Source: an uncultured Sutterella sp. (lineage in GTDB: Bacteria; Pseudomonadota; Gammaproteobacteria; Burkholderiales; Burkholderiaceae_F). Taken from it: DNA of 64,000 nt. A program made the translations under genes and the position numbers. Each line of letters opens with the position of its first letter. Position 1 is the first letter of the stretch. A model generated the notes under the pieces. The model saw nothing but the letters and a program-made list of their open reading frames with translations, did no database searches and was not told the origin of the DNA. Of this stretch, positions 57,162 to 64,000 are shown in pieces. The stretch spans positions 4,295 to 68,294 of the forward strand of contig UQNA01000008.1 in NCBI GenBank assembly GCA_900542195.1. Reading direction: 5' to 3'.

Positions 57162-58394
57162 ATGGCTGACAATAAAATAGAAAACTCAAACCTACCAAAG
57201 CTGGTTGGCTTTCTCTCTTTCAAGGATAGAGTCGATGTGATCGTCAGGGTCTTATTCGGCTTCTTTATTGCCATCGGCTGCTTTCTAGTCGTTTGGCCTT
57301 TTGCTACAGCCATCTCAGTTGCAGCGGTTATTGCCATTGTTTCCTGGCCTCTTTTCAAGATCATCAGAAAATGGTGCGGGAACAGGAACCTATTGGCCAG
57401 CTTCATTCTCGTCTTTCTATTAACTGTTTTAATCGTTATCCCGATTACGGGCCTTTCTGTTGTTTCTGCCCAACAGATACCTAATTTAATTTCTATGGTC
57501 AGAGAGTGGATTGCCTCAGGCTTTTCTCTGCCAAATGAAATCAAAGATATTCCTTGGGTCGGAAACTGGCTCTACGGGCAGCTGGATAGTTTTATCGGCA
57601 ATCGGGAAGATTTAGCGGCTACAGCTCAAAAACTCTTTGATCCCGTCAGCAAAATTCTTCTTAAAGGCGCAGTGATGTTAGGCGACGGCCTTTTCCAACT
57701 GTTCCTGATGATCTTTATCATTTTCTTCTTCTATAGAGACGGAGACTACCTTGCAGACAAAAGTCTTGCACTGCTGACCCGCATGAGCGGCAACTTAGCT
57801 GTAGAAGTAAGAAACATCATTGTTAATACAACAAGAAGCGTTGTATTTGGAATTGTTGGAAGCGCTGCCGGCCAAGGCATTGTTGCTTTCATCGGCTTTT
57901 TAATAGCCGGAGTTCCGGGAGCTGTCACTCTCGGTGTTGCAGTTTTCGTGCTTTCTGCCGTTCCAATTGGACCACCGTTGGTTTGGGGTCCGGCTGCGAT
58001 ATGGCTTTATTACCAAGGTCAAGTAGGAATGGCGGTGTTCCTTGTTTTGTGGGGCTCTCTTGCTGTTTCTAGCGTGGATAACTTCTTAAAACCGCTGCTG
58101 ATTTCAAAAGGAGCTTCCCTACCACTGTCCTTAATCTACTTGGGGGTATTCGGAGGCATCATCGCGTTCGGCTTTATGGGAATTATTCTTGGGCCCGTTG
58201 TGATCGCCGTCGGAATTGCGATGAGTAAGACTTGGCTTTCTATTTCGGCTTCCGTTAACGCTCAAAACCAACCAACTGAGGAAACCGAGAAAATTCTAGA
58301 CAAGCTGTCTCAAAATTCCATCAACGACAGTAACACGATGGATGATGAAATCCTCGATGGAGAAATTGAAAAACCAAAACAGGTAAAGAAATAA
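57162..58394 (+). CDS. AI-2E family transporter (PerM-like)
   Basis: A 410-residue polytopic protein of the UPF0118/PerM family. It has about eight membrane helices, with FFIAIGCFLVVWPFATAISVAAVIA early, LFQLFLMIFIIFFFYRDGD in the middle, and the family motifs GIVAFIGFLIAGVPGA, GPPLVWGPAAIWL and VDNFLKPLLISKGASLPLSLIYLGVFGGIIAFGFMGIILGPV. Members have been linked to AI-2 export and to sodium/proton exchange, so the substrate is open. The C-terminal 50 residues are polar and acidic. It follows the HxlR gene by 34 bases and may be co-transcribed with it. Confidence 0.85.
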   Translation: MADNKIENSNLPKLVGFLSFKDRVDVIVRVLFGFFIAIGCFLVVWPFATAISVAAVIAIVSWPLFKIIRKWCGNRNLLASFILVFLLTVLIVIPITGLSVVSAQQIPNLISMVREWIASGFSLPNEIKDIPWVGNWLYGQLDSFIGNREDLAATAQKLFDPVSKILLKGAVMLGDGLFQLFLMIFIIFFFYRDGDYLADKSLALLTRMSGNLAVEVRNIIVNTTRSVVFGIVGSAAGQGIVAFIGFLIAGVPGAVTLGVAVFVLSAVPIGPPLVWGPAAIWLYYQGQVGMAVFLVLWGSLAVSSVDNFLKPLLISKGASLPLSLIYLGVFGGIIAFGFMGIILGPVVIAVGIAMSKTWLSISASVNAQNQPTEETEKILDKLSQNSINDSNTMDDEILDGEIEKPKQVKK

Positions 58395-58420
58395 TCTAAA
58401 AATCGAAATAGTCAAGAGCA

Positions 58421-58451
58421 AAAGTCCGCTGCCAAGCGGGCTTTGTCGTTT
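58421..58451 (+). terminator. Terminator of the PerM-like gene
   Basis: Nine-base-pair stem with one G-U pair (58421-58429 with 58436-58444), followed by GTCGTTTT. Confidence 0.78.
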
Positions 58452-58496
58452 TATACTCTTAAAACTTGTTTACGACTTTTGAGAGTATTTACAATC

Positions 58497-59963
58497 ATGT
58501 CTGACCTGCATAACATTATTGCCATTTCCGGCGCTATCTGCCCCTCTTTCTTCGTTGAAAAACTTACAGCTGCTATTCATAATGAACCTGCTGAAGGAAA
58601 TGAAAAGCCTCAGGTTGAATCTGTTCGTTTGAAATGGGAATGCCCTCCTGCCGATGCTTCAAAGCTAGTAAAAGAAGGCGATAGGAAGTGCAGAGTCTAT
58701 GATGAAGTTCAATACTTCGCCGAACGCGGCGTAAAAGTTGTTGCTCTTCCCAATTTCCAGGCCCTCACCTTCTTGAGCGAGCTCCAAGTTGAATTTACAA
58801 CTCCGATTGCCAATATTGGCAAAGCCGTAGCTGAGTCTCTTAAAAATAAAGAAGGAATCAAACTCGGTTATCTTGGCTTAGCCTCTGAGCCAAAATTTGA
58901 AGCCGTTAAACACTCTTTCGAAGGTATTGCCAAAGTTGAATGGGTAGTTGCCGAAGAAAATGCTCAAAAAATGCTGAAAGAATATGAGCTCAAATTCTTT
59001 GACAAGAATCTTAATGAAGAACAAAAAGAAGAAGCATTGTCTATCTTAAAAAACGGCTGTCAGAGCTTAAAGGAAAAAGGCGCAGAACTCATTCTGCCCT
59101 CTTGCACCGGTCAAGTTGAATATACAGATGCATTAAATGCTGCCGGTTTCCGTTTGATTGATATTGTCGGAGCCTACGCCCACTATCTTTGCACCAAGAA
59201 ATGGGAACCGCTTCCTAAGCCCTTTAAACTCGGTATTGTCGGCGGTATGGGACCGGCTGCTACCGTTGACCTTTATGACAAGATTACTCGTGCGACTCCG
59301 GCAAAAATTGACCAGGATCACTTTAAAGTCGTTATTGAGCAGAATCCGCAGATTCCTGACCGCACCAAATATCTGCTTCATGGCGGAATTGACCCAACTC
59401 TCTCTCTATATTCCTGCTGCAAGAAGTTAGAAGCCGACAAAGTCGATGCTATCGTGTTCCCGTGCAATACTGCTCACGCTTACATTGAAACAATTGTTCC
59501 TCACCTTGATGTTCCAATCATTAATATGCAGAGAACAACGCTCGAAGAAATCAAGAAGAAATTCGGCGAAAAAGCCGTTATCGGTTTGATGGCTACTGAC
59601 GGAACCTGTGAAACCGGAATTTACAGTAAGAAAGCCGACGAAATGGGGCTGAAATGTGTACGTCCGGATCCGGAATATCAAAAATACGTCATGGAAGCCA
59701 TTTACGGCGAAAAAGGCGTTAAGGCAGGATATACAACAGGAGTCTGCCGCGATCAGCTTTTAGAAGCTGCTAAACACTTGGTTAAGGACAAGGCTGCTAC
59801 CGTTTTGATTTTAGGATGCACCGAACTGCCGCTTATTTTGGATGAAGACGACAACTTTGATATTGACGGTAAAAAAGTTGCAATTGTTGATCCGACTTCC
59901 GCAGTAGCTAGAAAGGTTGTTACTATTGCCACTTTAGTTTCCAAAGAAAGAGGTCGCAAATAA
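58497..59963 (+). CDS. Fused two-domain aspartate/glutamate racemase family protein
   Basis: A 488-residue cytosolic protein made of two related halves. Residues about 245-488 form a complete Asp/Glu/hydantoin racemase: GIVGGMGPAATVDLYDKI, QNPQIPDRT, the first catalytic cysteine in FPCNTAHAY (about C322) and the second in LGCTELPLIL (about C441). Residues 1-240 resemble the same fold but keep only the second cysteine (LPSCTGQ, about C202). The first position reads LPNFQAL. It thus looks like one active and one degenerate racemase domain. D-amino acids for peptidoglycan or catabolism of D-aspartate are possible roles. The start at 58497 drops an 18-residue extension lying in the terminator. 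The stop overlaps the next gene (TAATG). Confidence 0.83.
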   Translation: MSDLHNIIAISGAICPSFFVEKLTAAIHNEPAEGNEKPQVESVRLKWECPPADASKLVKEGDRKCRVYDEVQYFAERGVKVVALPNFQALTFLSELQVEFTTPIANIGKAVAESLKNKEGIKLGYLGLASEPKFEAVKHSFEGIAKVEWVVAEENAQKMLKEYELKFFDKNLNEEQKEEALSILKNGCQSLKEKGAELILPSCTGQVEYTDALNAAGFRLIDIVGAYAHYLCTKKWEPLPKPFKLGIVGGMGPAATVDLYDKITRATPAKIDQDHFKVVIEQNPQIPDRTKYLLHGGIDPTLSLYSCCKKLEADKVDAIVFPCNTAHAYIETIVPHLDVPIINMQRTTLEEIKKKFGEKAVIGLMATDGTCETGIYSKKADEMGLKCVRPDPEYQKYVMEAIYGEKGVKAGYTTGVCRDQLLEAAKHLVKDKAATVLILGCTELPLILDEDDNFDIDGKKVAIVDPTSAVARKVVTIATLVSKERGRK

Positions 59964-60865
59964 TGGCAGATCAAAATAAAACAGGGATCAAAGCCGCCTT
60001 TATCGGCTTAGGCGTGATGGGCTACCCGATGGCAGGCCATCTTGCCAAAGCCGGAAACGAAGTGACGGTATATAACCGCACCACTTCAAAGGCTGTGAAG
60101 TGGGTTGAAGAATTCGGCGGCAAAATGGCCTTAACCCCAAAAGAAGCTGCTCAGGACTGCGACATTGTCTTCGTATGCGTCGGCAATGATGATGACTTGA
60201 GAAGCGTGGTATTGGGAGAAAACGGTGCTTTTGCAGGCATGAAAAAAGGTGCTGTTCTTTGGGATGACACCACTGACTCTGCCACTGTTGCACAAGAACT
60301 CTATGCCAAAGCCAAAGAACTCGGTCTTAACTTTGTTGATGCGCCGGTTTCCGGAGGACAAGCCGGTGCAGAAAACGGAGTTTTAACCGTGATGTGCGGC
60401 GGTGATGAGGACGTCATCAACCAATGCATTCCTGTTGCCAGTGCCTTCGCATGCTCCATCAAACGAATCGGACCATCCGGTTCGGGACAGTTGGCAAAGA
60501 TGTGCAATCAGATTTGTATTGCAGGCATCGTCCAAGGACTGTCTGAAGCAATTGCTTTCGGTAAGACAGCCGGCTTAGATATGCCCTTAGTTCTGGGAGT
60601 TCTGGAGAAAGGTGCTGCCGGAAGCTGGCAGATGGCCAACCGCGGCCTCACGATGGACTTAAATCAATTTGATTTTGGTTTTGCCGTTGATTGGATGCGT
60701 AAGGACTTAGGTCTTTGTCTTGCACAAGCCAATAAAACCGGTGCAGTTCTTCCGGTTACCTCCTTGGTTGATCAGTTCTATGCTGAAATTCAGAACCGCG
60801 GAGGCGGACGCTGGGATACTTCATCCTTGATCACATTGCTGAATACTCAGCCAAAGGCTAAATAA
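59963..60865 (+). CDS. Beta-hydroxyacid dehydrogenase (GarR/HIBADH family)
   Basis: A 300-residue NAD(P)-dependent enzyme. It has the Rossmann motif AFIGLGVMGYPMAGHLAKAG, NRTTSKA after the second strand, the substrate motif FVDAPVSGGQAGAENGVLT, GSGQLAKMCNQ with the catalytic lysine, and DLGLCLAQA. The family includes tartronate semialdehyde reductase, 3-hydroxyisobutyrate dehydrogenase and related enzymes; the Asn-Arg-Thr sequence after strand 2 suggests NADP. Coupled translation with the racemase hints at a joint pathway, perhaps of beta-hydroxy amino or dicarboxylic acids. The exact substrate is unknown. Confidence 0.85.
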   Translation: MADQNKTGIKAAFIGLGVMGYPMAGHLAKAGNEVTVYNRTTSKAVKWVEEFGGKMALTPKEAAQDCDIVFVCVGNDDDLRSVVLGENGAFAGMKKGAVLWDDTTDSATVAQELYAKAKELGLNFVDAPVSGGQAGAENGVLTVMCGGDEDVINQCIPVASAFACSIKRIGPSGSGQLAKMCNQICIAGIVQGLSEAIAFGKTAGLDMPLVLGVLEKGAAGSWQMANRGLTMDLNQFDFGFAVDWMRKDLGLCLAQANKTGAVLPVTSLVDQFYAEIQNRGGGRWDTSSLITLLNTQPKAK

Positions 60866-60879
60866 TTCTGCGATTCATC

Positions 60880-60922
60880 AAGGCACTTCTACGAGGATTC
60901 AATATGTAGAAGTGCCTTTTTC
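60880..60922 (+). terminator. Terminator of the racemase-dehydrogenase pair
   Basis: Perfect 13-bp stem (60880-60892 with 60906-60918) followed by TTTTT. Confidence 0.9.
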
Positions 60923-60934
60923 CGCGGCTCAATA

Positions 60935-61906
60935 CTACCCCTCTCGTTCTTTCTCAAGTCTCAAGTCAACTAAATTCTTTCCGCGATAAGTAAAGAACTT
61001 GGGTCCACGATACGCCTTCGATGGAAATTGCGATTCTTTTGGCATAAATTCATTAGTAAACCCTGAAAGTGTGAAGTCTCTCTCCTCGTATCTGACATGA
61101 GTATCACTTATCACCTCAACTACAACACCGGTCGGAACAAAGACTAAATGCTCTCCAGGCGAAATGCCAACCAAGCTAAAACGAAACGGGGCTCTCCTCC
61201 AGTTTCTTTCTCTATCCTTTGAGGCACCTCTCTTTCCGACATAAACCTCTGGTTTTTCATTTGGTTTTGGCTCTGCAGTGCTACTACCAACAGATGAAAA
61301 AGCGTTTTCTTTTTCCATTCTTAGAGCCTGCAACTTTTTCCCTTGGTAAGAAAAATATCTTGGGCCCTGGTATTGCTCAGAATGAATTTGAAATTCCTTC
61401 GGCATAAACTTTGCAGCAAAGCCTGATAATGTGTAATTGGTCCCCTCAAAAGACACTTCTTTATCGCTGACTACTTTTACTGGCAATTGTAAAGGGTCAA
61501 ACAACACACTTTCTCCTCGTGCTATTCCTACCATACTGAATCTAAAAGGCGGCTTCCTTGATTGCGGTTTTGCAATTTCTTTTTCATCTGGATCAATAGA
61601 TCGTTTTGAAGGATGAATAACTTCAGGTTTTATGCCAATTTCGTCAATAACATTAATCTGCTGAGTTCCAGTCTTCTCTTTCACGCCAAGCCTAAGTTCA
61701 ACCAGGTTTTTACCTCTATAAGAAAAGTATCTCGTTCCTTGATAAACACCAGAAGAATTTTGAGCTTCTTTAGGCATAAATTCGGATGCGAATCTAGATA
61801 AAGTATATTCTTTGCCTTCAAACCTTACTTTGCTATCGTCAACAACCTTTACTCGTTTTTTCGTTGGCTCGAATACCACCCATTCCCCAGGCATAATTCC
61901 TACCAT
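60935..61906 (-). CDS. Three-repeat protein, probable C-terminal part of the GIY-YIG protein
   Basis: A 323-residue frame with three copies of a domain of about 75 residues. Each runs FRFSMVGI.PGE, a hydrophobic strand, a V.DS.V.FEG..YTLS.F element, then FMPKE, a Y.G.RYFSY.GK.L..LR end. Copies start near residues 1, 121 and 235 and are joined by polar, lysine-rich linkers. The domain resembles the small C-terminal domain that follows GIY-YIG or DUF4357 modules in other bacteria. The ATG at 61906 has no ribosome site and lies inside the first repeat, whose opening RFKFS is encoded upstream in the same frame. It is probably translated by frameshifting from 61900-62337, or the gene is broken. 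Confidence 0.7.
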   Translation of the reverse strand: MVGIMPGEWVVFEPTKKRVKVVDDSKVRFEGKEYTLSRFASEFMPKEAQNSSGVYQGTRYFSYRGKNLVELRLGVKEKTGTQQINVIDEIGIKPEVIHPSKRSIDPDEKEIAKPQSRKPPFRFSMVGIARGESVLFDPLQLPVKVVSDKEVSFEGTNYTLSGFAAKFMPKEFQIHSEQYQGPRYFSYQGKKLQALRMEKENAFSSVGSSTAEPKPNEKPEVYVGKRGASKDRERNWRRAPFRFSLVGISPGEHLVFVPTGVVVEVISDTHVRYEERDFTLSGFTNEFMPKESQFPSKAYRGPKFFTYRGKNLVDLRLEKEREG

Positions 61907-62337
61907 ACTGAATTTGAACCTTGAACGACGATGACCTTTTTTTGTTCCTCTTGTCCGTCATCACGATTCTCATTTCCTATCGGCAGATTATCCTTATATT
62001 GCTTGACGACTGCGTCATCAATTGTTTCAGCTACCTTATGAAAGAAACCTAGTGCAACTTCTGGCTTTATATTAAAAAATTCACGATTTGTTCTAATCCT
62101 CAGACTCGTAAGGCCGTCGATCATTGAATGAATGAGTTTTTCCACCTCAATGTATTTAGATGTCTGAAGTGTCGCAAAGATTTGAAATGGTAAAGGCACC
62201 GCAGTATTATCAAGTTCCTTCGATCGGACATCAACTCTCCGAGAGCTTCTTCCTATTTTGATCCAATCTTCTCGAAATGCAGGATTCGTCAAAATATAAA
62301 CAAAACCGGTTGAATTATCTTTGGGATCTTTTTTCAT
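61900..62337 (-). CDS. GIY-YIG (T5orf172/MUG113-type) nuclease-domain protein
   Basis: A 145-residue product with one domain at about residues 10-100: GFVYILTNPAFREDWIKIGRS, RSKELDNTAVPLPFQIFATLQ, EVEKLIHSMIDGL and REFFNIKPEVA. The GFVYILTNP and IKIGRS pair corresponds to the GIY and YIG strands, and the arginine and glutamate of later motifs are present. After residue 132 the frame leaves homology and stops at 61900. A -1 shift at an A-AAA-AAG heptamer would carry translation into the repeat region at 60935-61906. The ATG at 62337 follows AGAAGAGAAG; a TTG at 62373 is rejected. Role: possible DNA repair or defence nuclease. Confidence 0.78.
   Translation of the reverse strand: MKKDPKDNSTGFVYILTNPAFREDWIKIGRSSRRVDVRSKELDNTAVPLPFQIFATLQTSKYIEVEKLIHSMIDGLTSLRIRTNREFFNIKPEVALGFFHKVAETIDDAVVKQYKDNLPIGNENRDDGQEEQKKVIVVQGSNSVW
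61936..61942 (-). other. Candidate -1 frameshift slippery heptamer A-AAA-AAG
   Basis: In the zero frame of the GIY-YIG gene the codons read CAA AAA AAG GTC, so the heptamer stands in the exact X-XXY-YYZ phase of E. coli dnaX. After a one-base backward slip the next codons read GGT CAT CGT CGT, leading into RRSRFKFSMVGI, the start of repeat 1. A purine-rich AGAGGA stretch just upstream could act as a stimulating Shine-Dalgarno. Confidence 0.55.
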
Positions 62338-62455
62338 GACTTCTCTTCTTGGAAGGCTTTTCTTGATGTGCAATAGCCATTTTAAAAGCTTTATGCTCCA
62401 AAAATAATGGTCTTATCCAAACAAATAAGACCAATAGTAAGAATCCAAAAGAACA

Positions 62456-63034
62456 CTAAATCTTCATAATCTCTTTTCTATAGAACTTCATCTCCTCAAT
62501 GGAATCATAGATATCTGAAAGGGCTTCGTGTTTCGAGGTTTTTACATACTTTCTCATGACTTCAGGAGCCCATCTTCTGACACACTCCTTAATTGAAGAA
62601 ACGTCAATATTACGATAATGGAAGAACTGCTCAAGATTCGGCATCCAGCGGGCCATGAATCTTCTGTCTTGCCCGATTGAGTTGCCGCACAGAGGGCTCT
62701 TTCTTGGAGAAACATACTGAGAGAAAAAGCGGTAGTAAATATCTGCCGCCTGTGCCTCATCAATTTCGCTTTCGAGAGATTTTCGGACTAAACCTGATTT
62801 CGTATGATGACTCGTATTCCAAGAGTCCATTGCATTCAACACTTGCGGTGTTTGATGAATTACAACAACCGGCCCCTCTGCAATCACATTCAATTGAGGA
62901 TCAGTAATAACGGCTGCCATTTCTAAAATACGGTTGACTTGCGGTTCCAACCCAGTCATTTCCAAATCCATCCAAATGAGATTATCTTCATTAAAGAGTG
63001 GTGAGCGCGGAATCTCGGGCATAAATCCTGACAT
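62456..63034 (-). CDS. orn: Oligoribonuclease
   Basis: A 192-residue 3'-5' exoribonuclease that degrades di- to penta-nucleotides, including pGpG from cyclic-di-GMP. DEDDh signatures are all visible: LIWMDLEMTGL (D and E), NSIGQDRRFMARWMP (D), and KHEALSDI (H and D). The length is close to the 181 residues of E. coli Orn. The start at 63034 follows AGGA; the 63073 start adds 13 unsupported residues. It is divergent from the M48 protease gene. Confidence 0.93.
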   Translation of the reverse strand: MSGFMPEIPRSPLFNEDNLIWMDLEMTGLEPQVNRILEMAAVITDPQLNVIAEGPVVVIHQTPQVLNAMDSWNTSHHTKSGLVRKSLESEIDEAQAADIYYRFFSQYVSPRKSPLCGNSIGQDRRFMARWMPNLEQFFHYRNIDVSSIKECVRRWAPEVMRKYVKTSKHEALSDIYDSIEEMKFYRKEIMKI

Positions 63035-63216
63035 CTTCAAAGTCCTATTCTTTGTTTTCGAAATTGAAAACATTCTAACCGTTCTGGAGAAAGACTACGC
63101 TGTCCCGGAACTAACTTAAGCCGAGGAATTCTTTACTCAAATCAAAGCTGAAGCATCGTCACGAAGAATGTGATGAAGTATTATTCTGTCTGACCTTATT
63201 TACCAGAGAGACTCCT

Positions 63217-64000
63217 GTGGCAATTGATTTTTCTATTATTTTTATTGTTTTTTTAGTGTTCAATACTTGCCTTAAACTATGGCTTGATAAGAGAGAAATA
63301 GCCTGCATTCTTAGACATCGATCAGCCGTCCCTGAGGCTTTCGCACAAAAAATAACTCTTCAGGCTCATCAAAAAGCAGCCGATTACTCAATTGAAACCA
63401 TTCGATTTTCTCAAAAAGAAAGATGGGTTTCCTTACTCTTTCTTCTCATTGCTACTTTCGGCGGTCTCATTCAACTGATTTATGACTCTTTTACGTCATG
63501 GTTAGGGAACGGAATTTGGTCCCAAATCTTAATAGTCGGCGTTTTTGCCTTTATCTCTTCCTTAATCGACCTTCCTTTCTCTTGGATTCACCAATTCAAG
63601 ATTGAAGAGAAGTACGGCTTTAATACCATGAAAAAATCCCAGTTCTTTAAGGATTTAGGTATTTCGACCCTACTGAGCGTGGCTCTTGGCCTTCCGCTCT
63701 TAGCCGTCATCTTCTGGCTCTGGCAGGCAGCTGGAAGTTTGTGGTGGTTATGGGCTTGGGGTTTCTATGTCGTGTTCAATTTTGCCGTTCTTTGGATTTA
63801 TCCAAATTTCATTGCGCCTTTATTCAATAAGTTTGAGAACCTTCCGGAAGGAGATCTCTATAACAAGATCAATTCTCTTCTTCAGAAAGTTGGGTTCGAA
63901 TCTAATGGGCTTTACGTGATGGATGCATCAAAAAGAAATGCTAAAGGAAATGCCTATATGACAGGATTCGGTAAAAATAAACGCATTGTTTTTTTTGACA
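63217..64000 (+). CDS. M48 family (Ste24-type) metalloprotease, 5' part
   Basis: An open frame running off the right end, not closed within the window. It starts with GTG behind GAGAG. The translation shows an N-terminal membrane helix (FSIIFIVFLVFNTCLKLW), HRSAVPEAFAQKITLQAHQKAADYS, several further helices and FKIEEKYGFNTM, ending in SKRNAKGNAYMTGFGKNKRIVFF. This is the Ste24/CAAX protease 1 pattern, just before the HEXXH zinc site, which would lie beyond the edge. It is likely an inner-membrane quality-control protease. Confidence 0.85.
   Translation, partial: MAIDFSIIFIVFLVFNTCLKLWLDKREIACILRHRSAVPEAFAQKITLQAHQKAADYSIETIRFSQKERWVSLLFLLIATFGGLIQLIYDSFTSWLGNGIWSQILIVGVFAFISSLIDLPFSWIHQFKIEEKYGFNTMKKSQFFKDLGISTLLSVALGLPLLAVIFWLWQAAGSLWWLWAWGFYVVFNFAVLWIYPNFIAPLFNKFENLPEGDLYNKINSLLQKVGFESNGLYVMDASKRNAKGNAYMTGFGKNKRIVFFD

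Noticed and set aside
1..64000. Search for tRNA, rRNA, CRISPR arrays, prophage genes and integrases
   Set aside because: None could be supported by reading; IS1634 is the only mobile element recognised.

Overview
The window looks like a chromosomal segment of an intestinal betaproteobacterium, most likely Sutterellaceae (Sutterella, Parasutterella or Turicimonas relatives). This is inferred from moderately low GC, a Burkholderiales-type porin, many anaerobic respiration genes (nitrate reductase, flavocytochrome-c-type reductases, Dcu-type dicarboxylate carriers, cytochrome bd) and the scarcity of sugar-catabolic genes. No rRNA, tRNA, CRISPR array or prophage was seen. One IS1634-family insertion sequence and two gene remnants mark local rearrangement.

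Layout. 1-3 kb: dsbA, an SDR enzyme and a cystathionine beta-lyase. 3-11.3 kb: respiratory nitrate reductase narK-narG-narH-narI on the minus strand, with the chaperone narJ moved out of the operon and transcribed divergently. 11.4-12.7 kb: sstT. 12.9-18.3 kb: an unusual cassette of a double-AAA+ ATPase, a MerR-like regulator and a VIT/VWA protein. 18.5-21.5 kb: TetA-like MFS pump, L-2-hydroxyacid dehydrogenase, DUF3455 lipoprotein. 21.6-29.9 kb: a probable GntR regulon (OFA-type carrier, GntR regulator, DcuC-type carrier plus AbgA-like amidohydrolase, porin, CapA-like protein) tied together by three copies of one operator-like sequence. 30-33 kb: secreted alpha/beta hydrolase with divergent LysR regulator, a tetraheme cytochrome c gene, and the 3' remnant of a flavocytochrome c flavoprotein. 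33.4-38.5 kb: DUF1801 protein with a histone-H1-like tail, then cydP-cydA-cydB-cydX-ybgE and a DUF4870 protein. 38.6-45.4 kb: a TtrSR-like two-component system divergent from a Tat-exported flavoprotein reductase behind a perfect FNR box, a QseBC-like system, and two tandem entericidin-like lipopeptides. 45.6-50.5 kb: DcuA/B carrier, a second cystathionine beta-lyase, a decayed LysR gene and the IS element. 50.5-53.6 kb: a second TtrSR-like system and a secreted protein. 53.7-57.1 kb: copper ATPase with C-terminal metal-binding domains, divergent from a cysteine-rich HxlR regulator. 57.1-60.9 kb: PerM-type membrane protein, a fused Asp/Glu racemase and a translation-coupled beta-hydroxyacid dehydrogenase. 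60.9-64 kb: a GIY-YIG protein split from a three-repeat C-terminal region by what looks like a dnaX-type frameshift site, then orn and the start of an M48 (Ste24-type) protease.

Together the genes describe an anaerobe or microaerobe that respires nitrate and organic acceptors through periplasmic flavoproteins and multiheme cytochromes, scavenges oxygen with cytochrome bd, and lives on amino acids, peptides and dicarboxylates. The most promising undescribed items are the AAA+/MerR/VIT-VWA cassette, the frameshift-joined GIY-YIG protein and the GntR operator set. Functions are assigned by reading motifs and family resemblance; no database search was run.
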